NCBI GenBank assembly: GCA_946403855.1
Contig: CAMJBH010000014.1
Location: forward strand, 1-52,285
From: an uncultured Bacteroidales bacterium
Lineage (GTDB): Bacteria > Bacteroidota > Bacteroidia > Bacteroidales > UBA932
Reading direction: 5' to 3'
DNA length: 52,285 nucleotides
This document shows positions 17,572 to 25,490 of this stretch, piece by piece; the stretch's first letter is position 1, and each line of letters opens with the position of its first letter. The position numbers were made by a program, and so were the translations under genes. The notes under the pieces are model-generated. The model was not told the origin of the DNA. It saw nothing but the letters and a program-made list of their open reading frames with translations, and searched no databases.

Positions 17572-18645
17572 TTATATGTGCAGTTTTTCAAATTCTTGCA
17601 TACAGGCCACCAGAGCCTCGACGTCTTCCTGCGTGCAGGCGTTGTAGAGCGAAGCCCTGAAACCGCCCACGGAACGGTGTCCCTTGATGCCCACCATGCC
17701 GCGCTCCTTTGCGAAGCTGAGGAATTCGTCCTGCAGGCCTTCGCAGCCTTCGGCCATGACGAAGCATACGTTCATGATGGAACGGTCTTCTTTGTCTGCG
17801 GTGCCGCGGAAAAGGGAGTTGCGGTCAATTTCGGCATAGAGAGTGGCCGCTTTCTTCTCGTCTATGGCATGGATGGCGTCGATTCCGCCGATGCCCTTGA
17901 GCCACTTGAGGGTCTCGTTCATCACGAAGATGGAGAATACGGGAGGAGTGTTGAACATGGATCCCTTGTCTATGTGGGTGCGATAGTCCAGCATAGTGGG
18001 GATGTAACGGCTCACGCGGCCGAGCATGTCTTTCTTGATAATTGCGAACGTCACACCGGCAGGGCCTGCGTTTTTCTGTGCGCCTCCGTAGATCATTGCA
18101 TACTTGCTCACATCGACCTTGCGGCTGAGGATGTCGGATGACATGTCGGCGATGAGGGGCACGGGGCAGTCGAAATCGCTTTTTATCTCTGTGCCGTAGA
18201 TGGTGTTATTCGTGGTAATGTGAAGGTAGTCAAGGTCTTCGGGAATCTCGAAGCCTTTGGGGATATAGCAGTAGTTGCGGTCTTTGGAGCATGCGATAGC
18301 ATAAGCTTCGCCAAGGCCTTGCGCTTCTTTGAGAGCCTTATGAGCCCAGACGCCGGTATCGAGATATGCCGCTTTCTTCTCCAAGAAGTTCATGGCGACA
18401 TAGAGGAACTGGAGGCTGGCGCCGCCGCCCAGGAACACCACTTCGTAGCCGTCGGGAATGTTGAGGAGTTCTTTCCAGAGGGCGCGGCACTCGTCCATCA
18501 CAGACTCCCATTCCTTGGTTCTGTGGGAGATTGAGATGAGTGAAACGCCTGTACCTTTGAAGTCTTTGAGGGCCTCGATGGAGCGGTCGATCGCTACCTG
18601 GGGAAGCAGGCAGGGACCTGCATTGAAAACATGAACTTTAGACAT
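17572..18645 (-). CDS. serC: Phosphoserine aminotransferase
   Basis: PLP enzyme converting 3-phosphohydroxypyruvate and glutamate to phosphoserine, also used in pyridoxal synthesis. 357 aa, the typical length. Features are the N-terminal [15 protein letters not shown], the substrate-binding [10 protein letters not shown], the phosphate-contact loop [10 protein letters not shown], and the PLP-lysine in [12 protein letters not shown]. The C-terminal [15 protein letters not shown] is also canonical. It is first in the operon serC-serA-TonB receptor-DUF4249. Palindromic element C lies 37 bp upstream, so if the promoter is above it the hairpin is part of the leader; no clear TAnnTTTG box is seen between 18646 and 18682. 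Confidence 0.96.
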   Translation of the reverse strand: MSKVHVFNAGPCLLPQVAIDRSIEALKDFKGTGVSLISISHRTKEWESVMDECRALWKELLNIPDGYEVVFLGGGASLQFLYVAMNFLEKKAAYLDTGVWAHKALKEAQGLGEAYAIACSKDRNYCYIPKGFEIPEDLDYLHITTNNTIYGTEIKSDFDCPVPLIADMSSDILSRKVDVSKYAMIYGGAQKNAGPAGVTFAIIKKDMLGRVSRYIPTMLDYRTHIDKGSMFNTPPVFSIFVMNETLKWLKGIGGIDAIHAIDEKKAATLYAEIDRNSLFRGTADKEDRSIMNVCFVMAEGCEGLQDEFLSFAKERGMVGIKGHRSVGGFRASLYNACTQEDVEALVACMQEFEKLHI

Positions 18646-18682
18646 TGTATTGGAAATAAGTAAAAGTGTAATAGTTGTCTTG

Positions 18683-18762
18683 GCAGAAAATCAGACGGCA
18701 GTACCCCGGGACCCGTAAAACATGGGGAAAGGGCCCTTGAGTACTGTCGTCTGATTTTCTGC
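18683..18762. repeat. Palindromic element, type I, copy C (between yigZ and serC)
   Basis: Arms 18683-18714 and 18731-18762 are 32 nt each with 27 complementary positions; two of the five mismatches can form G-T wobbles. The loop 18715-18730 is GTAAAACATGGGGAAA, plus orientation. The outermost 15 bp are perfect. It occupies almost the whole gap between the yigZ stop (18769) and the serC start (18645), both on the minus strand. Confidence 0.85.
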
Positions 18763-18768
18763 AATGCA

Positions 18769-19362
18769 TTAACATTCTACAAATGTACAGATTGTGCCGA
18801 TTCTTTCCAAAAAATCTTCTTTGAGCGTGTCCCGGACGCGTACTTCCATGCTGCACTCGATGCCGAAGTCGCGCTCGCGCTGCGGCAGGTCCAGGTCTTT
18901 CAGGACTTTCATGACTTGGGGCATGTTCTCGTAGCTGAATGTGAGACGGTACCAGGAGCCGGCGATTTTCTCTGTCACGGAGGCATTCGACAAAGCATCG
19001 GCGGTGGATGTCTTGTAGGCTCTTATAAGCCCGGGAATGCCCAGTTTGATTCCGCCGAAGTAGCGTACCACGACCACCAGTATGTCGCTCAGGCCGGCCG
19101 AATCGATCTGTCCCAGAATGGGGCGTCCGGCGCTTCCGGAGGGCTCTCCGTCGTCGTTTGCACGCCACTGCGAGCCGTCCTTGCCTATGCGGTAGGCGTA
19201 GCAGTGGTGCCTGGCATCATGGTATTCCTTTTTGAACGCATCGACAATAGCTTTCACCTCTTCTTCGGACTCTACGGGCCACGCGGAAGCTATGAAACGG
19301 CTGCCGTTGTCTTTATACAAACCGTCCGATCTGGAAGAAATACTTTTATAAATATCGCTCAT
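18769..19362 (-). CDS. YigZ/IMPACT (UPF0029) family protein
   Basis: 197 aa, typical for bacterial YigZ. The conserved core is clear: RFIASAWPVESEEEV, DARHHCYAYRIG, the signature NDDGEPSGSAGRPIL, and LVVVVRYFGGIKLGIPGLIRAYK. An N-terminal RNase-PH/ribosomal S5-like fold is followed by a ferredoxin-like C-terminal domain (about 135-197). Eukaryotic IMPACT regulates Gcn2; the bacterial role is not settled, with nucleotide or nucleic-acid binding proposed. It is the first minus-strand gene here, divergent from 19424. A TAnnTTTG box (TAAATTTG, 19370-19377) lies 7 nt ahead of the ATG. The stop is followed within 6 nt by palindromic element C. Confidence 0.92.
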   Translation of the reverse strand: MSDIYKSISSRSDGLYKDNGSRFIASAWPVESEEEVKAIVDAFKKEYHDARHHCYAYRIGKDGSQWRANDDGEPSGSAGRPILGQIDSAGLSDILVVVVRYFGGIKLGIPGLIRAYKTSTADALSNASVTEKIAGSWYRLTFSYENMPQVMKVLKDLDLPQRERDFGIECSMEVRVRDTLKEDFLERIGTICTFVEC

Positions 19363-19369
19363 TTCACTC

Positions 19370-19377
19370 CAAATTTA
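19370..19377 (-). promoter_or_regulatory. Candidate yigZ -7 box TAAATTTG
   Basis: Minus-strand TAAATTTG matches TAnnTTTG and lies 7 nt upstream of the yigZ ATG. There is no TTG at the expected 19-nt distance. In the same 61-nt divergent gap, the plus strand has a near-match TATCTTCG at 19390-19397 for the gene at 19424. Confidence 0.4.
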
Positions 19378-19423
19378 GTGATTTATTTTTATCTTCGCAT
19401 AATGATTTCTTGAAAAGACTATT

Positions 19424-19975
19424 ATGGTGTACAAGTACAGAGTTACCCTTGAGGGGATAAAAGGTTTTTACAGAGTATATAAGGTGGACGGGGACAATTC
19501 TCTTTACACTTTCCACAAGCGTCTTCGCGCCGATCTTGAGTTTACCGTGGACCAGCCCATTTTGTTCAAGGCCTTCGATGCCTCGGGAGAGGTTGTGGCC
19601 CGCTATGCCCTCCAGGATCTGGGCTGCGGTACCGTAGATGCCGTCTCGCTGGCACAGACTGTGGCTTCAGGTGTTGTGAAGTTTGTGTATTTCTATGATA
19701 TAGAAGCGCGCAAGAGCGTAACCATTACCCTGGAAGGAGAAGAACAGGGCTCTGTCGCTGTGCCTGTAATAGTGGATTCCAAGGGTCCCGTGCCCATCGA
19801 ATTCGAGAACGGATATGTTGCCTTTGAGGACCTTCCCCAGCAGCAGCGCAAGATTCCCGGACTCAATATCGGCCCCGCCGCAGGAGATGACGACGATGAC
19901 GATGATGAGGACGAAGAGGATGAAGTTGACGAGGACAAGGAGGAAGAGGAACTCATCTACGACGAGAAGGAATAA
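19424..19975 (+). CDS. pRiA4b ORF-3-like protein with polyacidic tail
   Basis: 183 aa. The N-terminal half (MVYKYRVTLEGIKGFYRVYKV..DNSLYTFHKRL) resembles, by recollection, the small Bacteroidetes proteins annotated as plasmid pRiA4b ORF-3 / IS1096 TnpR-like (PF07929), which begin with Y-(K/R)-(F/Y)-R-V and a DLH-type segment. The match is moderate and no recombinase residues are visible, so no DNA activity should be assumed. Residues about 148-183 are almost only Asp and Glu, with a run of seven Asp. Such a tail suggests binding to a basic partner or DNA mimicry (inference). It is a single gene with a good promoter for the next gene downstream, so probably monocistronic. Confidence 0.6.
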   Translation: MVYKYRVTLEGIKGFYRVYKVDGDNSLYTFHKRLRADLEFTVDQPILFKAFDASGEVVARYALQDLGCGTVDAVSLAQTVASGVVKFVYFYDIEARKSVTITLEGEEQGSVAVPVIVDSKGPVPIEFENGYVAFEDLPQQQRKIPGLNIGPAAGDDDDDDDEDEEDEVDEDKEEEELIYDEKE

Positions 19976-19999
19976 ATCTTATCCTTACGGCCTCTGATT

Positions 20000-20029
20000 T
20001 TGTTTTTTTAATAATTATTCGTATCTTGG
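20000..20029 (+). promoter_or_regulatory. Bacteroidetes-type promoter before the DUF1015 gene
   Basis: TTG (20000-20002), a 19-nt A/T-rich spacer and TATCTTGG (20022-20029), one mismatch from TAnnTTTG. The DUF1015 ATG is 20 nt further on. The spacing equals that of the promoters at 39102-39131 and 46922-46951. It probably drives the DUF1015-recQ-dnaG-metG-phosphatase run. Confidence 0.6.
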
Positions 20030-20049
20030 GAATATAATCTGAAATTCCT

Positions 20050-21294
20050 ATGGTACGAGTAAAGCCCTTTGCGGCGCTGAGACCCCCGAAAAATATCGCG
20101 ACTGAGGTTGCTGCGCCCCCTTACGATGTTCTTAATTCGCTTGAGGCCAAAAAGATAGCCGGGCCCAAGTCGTTGTTGCACATTACCAAGCCTGAGATAG
20201 ACTTCGATCCCATTGCGGATGAGCACTCGCAGGCTGTCTATGACAAGGCTGTCGAGAATTTCCGTTTGTGGCGCGAGCGTGGATGGCTTGTCCGTGACCC
20301 GTCCGAATGTTATTATGTCTATGCGCAGACCATGGGCGGCCGCACCCAGTACGGCATTGTGCTTTGTGCCCACACGGACGACTATGCCTCCGGAGTCATC
20401 AAGAAGCACGAACTCACGCGTAAAGACAAGGAGGACGATCGCATGATCCACGTGCGCATCCAGAACGCCAACATCGAGCCGGTTTTCTTCTCTTACCGCG
20501 ACAAACCTGAGCTGAACGAAATTGTGGCGAAGGCCGTGTCCGGTCCGTCGGAGTACAAGTTCACGGACGAGAATGGCTTCGGCCATGAATTCTGGGTAAT
20601 CAGTGATCCCGCCACCGTGGCGCGCATAACGGAGATCTTCACCTCTCAGGTGGATGCGTTTTATGTGGCCGACGGTCACCATCGCACCGCCGCTGCCGCG
20701 CGTGTGGGAGCTGAGAAACGCTCCCAGAACCCTGCGCATACCGGGGACGAAGAGTATAACTTCTTCATGGCTGTCTGCTTCCCCGAGAGCCAGCTCAAGA
20801 TCATAGACTACAACCGCGTGGTCAAAGACCTAAACGGTCTCACCGCTGAGCAGTTCATCCAGGCGCTCGGAGAAGACTTCGATGTGGAACCGGCCGAAGG
20901 TTCAGATCCTTACAAGCCGCAGGCGCTCCACAACTTCTCCATGTATCTGGAAGGCCGTTGGTACAGCTTCACCGCCAAGGTCGGCCGCTATGACGATTCC
21001 GATCCCATAGGGGTGCTGGATGTCACCATACTGAGCCGTCTGGTGCTGGATAAACTGCTTGGAATAAAGGACTTGCGTACCGACAAACGCATCGACTTCG
21101 TGGGCGGTATCAGGGGCCTTGGAGAACTTTCCCGCAGGGTGGACAACGGCGAAATGAAGGTAGCGTTCGCCTTGTATCCCGTGAGCATGAAACAGTTGCT
21201 CGACATTGCCGACAGCGGTAATATCATGCCGCCCAAGACCACATGGTTCGAGCCTAAGCTGCGTTCCGGGCTTGCAATTCACACCTTAGACTAA
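20050..21294 (+). CDS. DUF1015 family protein (ParB/Srx-like DGHHR motif)
   Basis: 414 aa. Start MVRVKPFAALRPPK and APPYDVL are the standard DUF1015 opening. ADGHHRTAAAARVG (207-220) is the conserved central motif, and RIDFVGGIRG the late one. The DGHHR core (208-212) is like the nucleotide-binding motif of the ParB/sulfiredoxin superfamily, to which the archaeal free-serine kinase SerK belongs. From memory, DUF1015 genes sit beside serA and serC in Bacteroides. Here they are about 1.4 kb from serC, separated by yigZ and the 19424 gene and on the other strand. A role in serine or phosphoserine metabolism is therefore a reasonable but unproven inference. It is first in a tight plus-strand operon, 6 nt before recQ. 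Confidence 0.85.
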   Translation: MVRVKPFAALRPPKNIATEVAAPPYDVLNSLEAKKIAGPKSLLHITKPEIDFDPIADEHSQAVYDKAVENFRLWRERGWLVRDPSECYYVYAQTMGGRTQYGIVLCAHTDDYASGVIKKHELTRKDKEDDRMIHVRIQNANIEPVFFSYRDKPELNEIVAKAVSGPSEYKFTDENGFGHEFWVISDPATVARITEIFTSQVDAFYVADGHHRTAAAARVGAEKRSQNPAHTGDEEYNFFMAVCFPESQLKIIDYNRVVKDLNGLTAEQFIQALGEDFDVEPAEGSDPYKPQALHNFSMYLEGRWYSFTAKVGRYDDSDPIGVLDVTILSRLVLDKLLGIKDLRTDKRIDFVGGIRGLGELSRRVDNGEMKVAFALYPVSMKQLLDIADSGNIMPPKTTWFEPKLRSGLAIHTLD

Positions 21295-21300
21295 ACCAAG

Positions 21301-23517
21301 ATGTCAATAGATTCCGCCACCATCCACAAGACGCTCAAGGAGTTCTTCGGATACGACACGTTCAAGGGAGACCAGGAGCGCGTCATAAGACATCTGATCG
21401 ACGGAGGCGACGCCTTCGTGCTCATGCCTACAGGCGGAGGTAAATCCCTCTGCTACCAACTTCCAGCCATCTTGACGGAAGGGACGGCTATCGTCATCTC
21501 ACCCCTTATAGCCCTGATGAAGAATCAGGTGGACTTGCTGCGCGGCTTCGAGGCCGGGACGGGCACTATCGCCCACTTCCTGAACTCCTCGCTGAACCGT
21601 GTCCAGATAGAAGAAGTGCGGACCGACCTGCTGAGCGGCAAGACCAAGATACTGTATGTGGCACCTGAATCGCTGACGAAAGAAGAGAACGTGGCGCTGC
21701 TGCGCGAAGTCAAGATTTCTTTCTATGCCGTGGACGAGGCACACTGTATCTCGGAGTGGGGACATGACTTCCGCCCGGAGTACCGCCGCATTCGCGCGCT
21801 GGTTGAGGATATCGGGCGCCGGCCCATTATCGCCCTCACCGCTACGGCCACGCCCAAGGTGCAGAGCGACATCCTTAAGAATCTCGGCATTCAGGGCGCC
21901 GCTGTGTTCAAGTCTTCGTTCAACCGTCCAAACCTCTATTACGAGGTGCGGGACAAGCAGGACGTGGACCGCGACATGATAAAATACATCAAGCAGAACC
22001 CGGGCAAATCGGGTATCGTTTACTGTCTGAGCCGCAAGAAAGTGGAGGAAATAGCGCAGCTGCTGTGTATCAACGGCATCAAGGCGCGTCCCTACCATGC
22101 CGGGCTCGATGCCAAGACAAGGGCGGAGAACCAGGACGCCTTCCTGTCGGAAGAAATCAACGTCATAGTGGCCACCATAGCCTTCGGTATGGGCATAGAT
22201 AAGCCCGATGTGCGTTTTGTCATACATTACGACATACCCAAGAGCATTGAAAGCTATTACCAGGAGACCGGACGCGCCGGCCGTGACGGCAAGGAAGGCC
22301 GCTGCATAGACTACTATAGCTACAAAGACATTCAAAAGCTGGAGAAGTTCATGCAGGGCAAGCCCGTGGCGGAGCAGGAAATCAGCCGGCAGCTTCTGAG
22401 CGAGGTGGTGGCATACGCCGAATCGAACCAGTGCCGCCGCAAGTTGCTGCTCAACTATTTCGGAGAAGATTACCCCAACGATAATTGCGGAGCCTGCGAC
22501 AACTGCCTCCATCCGAAGCCGGTATTTGACGGACGCAGCCAGATGAAGCTCGTGATAGAGCTCATTGAATCCCTGCCAGAGCATTTCAAGATAGAGCACT
22601 TGGCCGGGATACTGACAGGCGCCACGAATTCCATGATAAAGTCCTATAAGCATGACGCCCTGCCGCTTTATGGAAAGGGTTCGGACCACAGCGAAAAATT
22701 CTGGTGCACCGTCATCCATCAGGGCCTGATCCTCCATCTGCTCGAGAAAGAAATCGAGAGCTATGGCCTTATAGGAGTTACGGAAAAAGGACGGGAGTTC
22801 CTCAAGAACCCCTATGAACTCATGATGGTGGAAGACCGGGTGTTCACCGGCGGTGATGCTCCTGACGACGAGGACGACGAGGAGGCCATGGCGGCCAACG
22901 CCGCAATGCGCGGCGGGGGAGCAGGCGATCCTGTGCTTCTGTCCATGCTCAAGGACCTTCGCAAGAGCGTGGCATCCAAGCTCAAACTCCAGCCGTGGAT
23001 CATCTTCGGCGACCCTGCCCTGGACGACATGTCCATCCTCTATCCCATTACCATAGAGGAACTTAAGGGCTGTCAGGGCGTGGGCGAGGGCAAGGCCCGC
23101 AAGTTCGGGACAGAGTTCGTGAACCTCATACGCAAATACGTAGAAGAGAATGAGATATCCCGCCCGGACGATTTTATAGTCAAGTCGGCTCCAAGCAAAT
23201 CGGCCAACAAGATTTTCATCATCCAGAGTATAGACAAATGCATGTCGCTGGAAGATATCGCTTCTGCGCGCGGCCTCGACATGGATGAACTCATGACGGA
23301 AATCGAAGCCATTGTCTCTACCGGAACCTCCCTGAACCTGGATTACTACATCAAAGAGAATCTGGACGAAGACATCGTGGACGAAATTTACGATTATTTC
23401 AAAGAGGAAGCGACATCGGATTCGGTTGCAGACGCCATAGCCGCCCTGGGTTCCGATTACGACGAGATGGAAATCCGGCTGGTACGTATCAAATTCTTGT
23501 GTGAGATAGCTTCGTGA
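21301..23517 (+). CDS. recQ: ATP-dependent DNA helicase RecQ
   Basis: 3'-5' SF2 helicase for recombination and replication-fork repair. 738 aa, longer than E. coli RecQ (about 610). Walker A PTGGGKS (43-49), DEAH box (145-148) followed by the aromatic-rich loop HCISEWGHDFRPEY, SAT-like ALTATAT, and motif VI QETGRAGRDG. The RQC zinc site uses CRRKLLLNYFGE and CGACDNC. A winged helix and an HRDC domain follow (roughly 595-670: RKSVASKLKLQPWIIF through GVGEGKARKFG in part). The C-terminal 100 residues are an acidic helical extension (ENLDEDIVDEIYDYFKEE), which I recall in Bacteroidetes RecQ. The stop overlaps the dnaG GTG start as GTGA. Confidence 0.94.
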   Translation: MSIDSATIHKTLKEFFGYDTFKGDQERVIRHLIDGGDAFVLMPTGGGKSLCYQLPAILTEGTAIVISPLIALMKNQVDLLRGFEAGTGTIAHFLNSSLNRVQIEEVRTDLLSGKTKILYVAPESLTKEENVALLREVKISFYAVDEAHCISEWGHDFRPEYRRIRALVEDIGRRPIIALTATATPKVQSDILKNLGIQGAAVFKSSFNRPNLYYEVRDKQDVDRDMIKYIKQNPGKSGIVYCLSRKKVEEIAQLLCINGIKARPYHAGLDAKTRAENQDAFLSEEINVIVATIAFGMGIDKPDVRFVIHYDIPKSIESYYQETGRAGRDGKEGRCIDYYSYKDIQKLEKFMQGKPVAEQEISRQLLSEVVAYAESNQCRRKLLLNYFGEDYPNDNCGACDNCLHPKPVFDGRSQMKLVIELIESLPEHFKIEHLAGILTGATNSMIKSYKHDALPLYGKGSDHSEKFWCTVIHQGLILHLLEKEIESYGLIGVTEKGREFLKNPYELMMVEDRVFTGGDAPDDEDDEEAMAANAAMRGGGAGDPVLLSMLKDLRKSVASKLKLQPWIIFGDPALDDMSILYPITIEELKGCQGVGEGKARKFGTEFVNLIRKYVEENEISRPDDFIVKSAPSKSANKIFIIQSIDKCMSLEDIASARGLDMDELMTEIEAIVSTGTSLNLDYYIKENLDEDIVDEIYDYFKEEATSDSVADAIAALGSDYDEMEIRLVRIKFLCEIAS

Positions 23518-25487
23518 TACCTCAGGAGACAGTAAACCTAATCCTCGACACAGCCCGGATAGAAGATGTAGTAGGGGACTTCGTGACGCTCAAGCGCCGC
23601 GGGGCCAACTTTGTGGCATGCTGTCCTTTCCATAACGAGAAGACCCCTTCGTTCTATGTGTCTCCGTCCAAAGGCATTTACAAGTGCTTCGGATGTGGCA
23701 AAGCCGGTTCGGCCGTGGGTTTTGTGATGGAACATGAGCATTGCAGCTATGTGGAGGCCTTGCGTTACCTTGCCGCCAAGTATCATATAGAAGTAACCGA
23801 GGAGGAAGAGAGTGCCGAAGAAATTGCCCGCAGGCAGAGGAGGGAGAGCCTTTTGCTGGTGTCGGAATTTGCCCAGAAGTTTTATGCCTCGCAACTTCAG
23901 ACGCCCGAAGGACGCTCCGTGGGCCTTGCCTATTTCCACAAGCGCGGGCTGGAAGATGCTACGATAGAACGTTTCGGGCTTGGCTGGGCGCCGTCGGGCA
24001 GGACGGCCCTGGTAGATGCTGCCCTGGCCGCGGGGTACAAGATGGAGTATCTGTTGGCCGCCGGTCTTGCCGTACAGCGCGAAGACGGCAGCGTGGTGGA
24101 TAAGTTCCGGGAGAGGGTCATGTTCCCCGTCCACTCCGTGAGCGGACGCGTACTGGCATTCAGCGGACGCACGCTCCACGCCGACAATCCTGCCAAATAC
24201 GTAAACTCTCCGGAAACGGAAATCTATATCAAGAGCCGCAACCTGCTGGGCATCTGGTTCGCCAAGGGCGAGATTGCCCGCAGCGGCAAGTGCATTCTCG
24301 TAGAGGGCAATGTGGACATGGTGACGCTGCATCAGCTGGGCATTACCAATGTGGTGGCGTCCTGCGGCACCTCGCTTACCGTGGAGCAGATACGCCTCAT
24401 CCACAAGTTCACCGACAATGCAACCATCATGTACGACGGGGATTCTGCCGGTATACATGCAGCTCTCAGGGGCATCAACCTGTTCCTCGCCGAAGGCTTG
24501 AACGTGAAGGTTGTGCTGCTGCCGGAGGGCGAGGATCCGGATTCCTACGCGCGCAAGCATACTCTGGAGCAGATGCAGAAGTTTATAGCCGAAGGGGAGA
24601 GAGATTTCATAGAGTTCAAGACGGACCTTTTGCTGGAGCAGGCCGGGTCCGACCCTCTTAAAAAGGCGGAACTCATCAATGACATCGCCGACACGATAGC
24701 CGAGATACCTGACCCTGTAAAGCGCTCTGTATATGTGGATTCTGTGGCTATTCGCTTCGGAATCGAGTCTTCGATCCTGTTCCAGCGCATCGCTTCGGAC
24801 CGCAAGCGCAAGCAGGAGGAGGCGATAAGGGAAAGGGAGCGCGAGACAAGGCGGGAACAGGACAATACGGCTGCCGACCCCGGCCCGGGCTTCGATATGG
24901 TCCAAACGGAAGAGCTGTACCTGGAGAACCGCATTCTTGCTCCGGCCGAAGAAGACCTGCTGTATTATCTGCTCACTTACGGCTGCGAGGAACTGGAATT
25001 CGAAAGCGATTCGCCGTATTATTCCGGCTCGGAGGAGGATAAGCCCACCGTGGCTGATTTTATCCGCGAGTCCCTCGAAGCGGACGGAAGCGCTTTTGCC
25101 AACACGCATTACAAAGCTCTGTATGACAGATATATAGCCTTGTACGACAAAGGGCTTTCGCAGGAAAATATACTGAAAGAGATAATCAACGGCTCCGACC
25201 GCGTCCTGGCCGACCTGGCCACCCGCTTCTCGACGCGCAGGTACCAGCTCACCGTGGGCGCCTTCGAGGCATCCCTCACATCTACATCTACCGTGCTGTC
25301 AGCAGGCGTTCCCAAGGCAATCTTGGTGTATGCCGAACGCCGGGTGCATGATAAGCTGGAGAACCTGCGGCGGAAGCTTCCGGGTCTGGATGCGGACGCC
25401 CAGATGGAAGTCATGAAGGAAATGCTGCGCCTCCAGGCTGCGCAGCGCCGTATCAACCAAAGAATCGGAAGAGACAAAAAAGAATAA
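23514..25487 (+). CDS. dnaG: DNA primase
   Basis: Makes RNA primers at the replication fork. 657 aa. The N-terminal CHC2 zinc ribbon uses Cys37, His40, Cys58 and Cys61 (CCPFH..KCFGCG). The catalytic core is GLGWAPSG and ILVEGNVDMVTL (Toprim glutamate), with YDGDSAGIHAA supplying the acidic metal ligands. The C-terminal helicase-interaction region (about 470-657) is divergent, with an Arg/Glu-rich linker around 430-455. The start is GTG at 23514, overlapping the recQ TGA, because MIPQETVNLILDTA is the expected DnaG N-terminus. It is between recQ and metG in the same operon, with 3 nt to metG; the common rpsU-dnaG-rpoD arrangement is absent here. Confidence 0.95.
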   Translation: MIPQETVNLILDTARIEDVVGDFVTLKRRGANFVACCPFHNEKTPSFYVSPSKGIYKCFGCGKAGSAVGFVMEHEHCSYVEALRYLAAKYHIEVTEEEESAEEIARRQRRESLLLVSEFAQKFYASQLQTPEGRSVGLAYFHKRGLEDATIERFGLGWAPSGRTALVDAALAAGYKMEYLLAAGLAVQREDGSVVDKFRERVMFPVHSVSGRVLAFSGRTLHADNPAKYVNSPETEIYIKSRNLLGIWFAKGEIARSGKCILVEGNVDMVTLHQLGITNVVASCGTSLTVEQIRLIHKFTDNATIMYDGDSAGIHAALRGINLFLAEGLNVKVVLLPEGEDPDSYARKHTLEQMQKFIAEGERDFIEFKTDLLLEQAGSDPLKKAELINDIADTIAEIPDPVKRSVYVDSVAIRFGIESSILFQRIASDRKRKQEEAIRERERETRREQDNTAADPGPGFDMVQTEELYLENRILAPAEEDLLYYLLTYGCEELEFESDSPYYSGSEEDKPTVADFIRESLEADGSAFANTHYKALYDRYIALYDKGLSQENILKEIINGSDRVLADLATRFSTRRYQLTVGAFEASLTSTSTVLSAGVPKAILVYAERRVHDKLENLRRKLPGLDADAQMEVMKEMLRLQAAQRRINQRIGRDKKE

Positions 25488-25490
25488 AAT

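Noticed and set aside
19424..19975. Mobile-element gene because of the IS1096/pRiA4b family name
   Set aside because: There are no recombinase residues, no flanking inverted repeats and no transposase nearby; the family name is historical.
23538..25109. 523-codon open frame antisense to dnaG
   Set aside because: The opposite strand encodes DnaG with intact zinc and Toprim motifs; the antisense product has no recognisable domain or start context. Similar frames opposite recJ, recQ, parC and MFS genes were rejected for the same reason.
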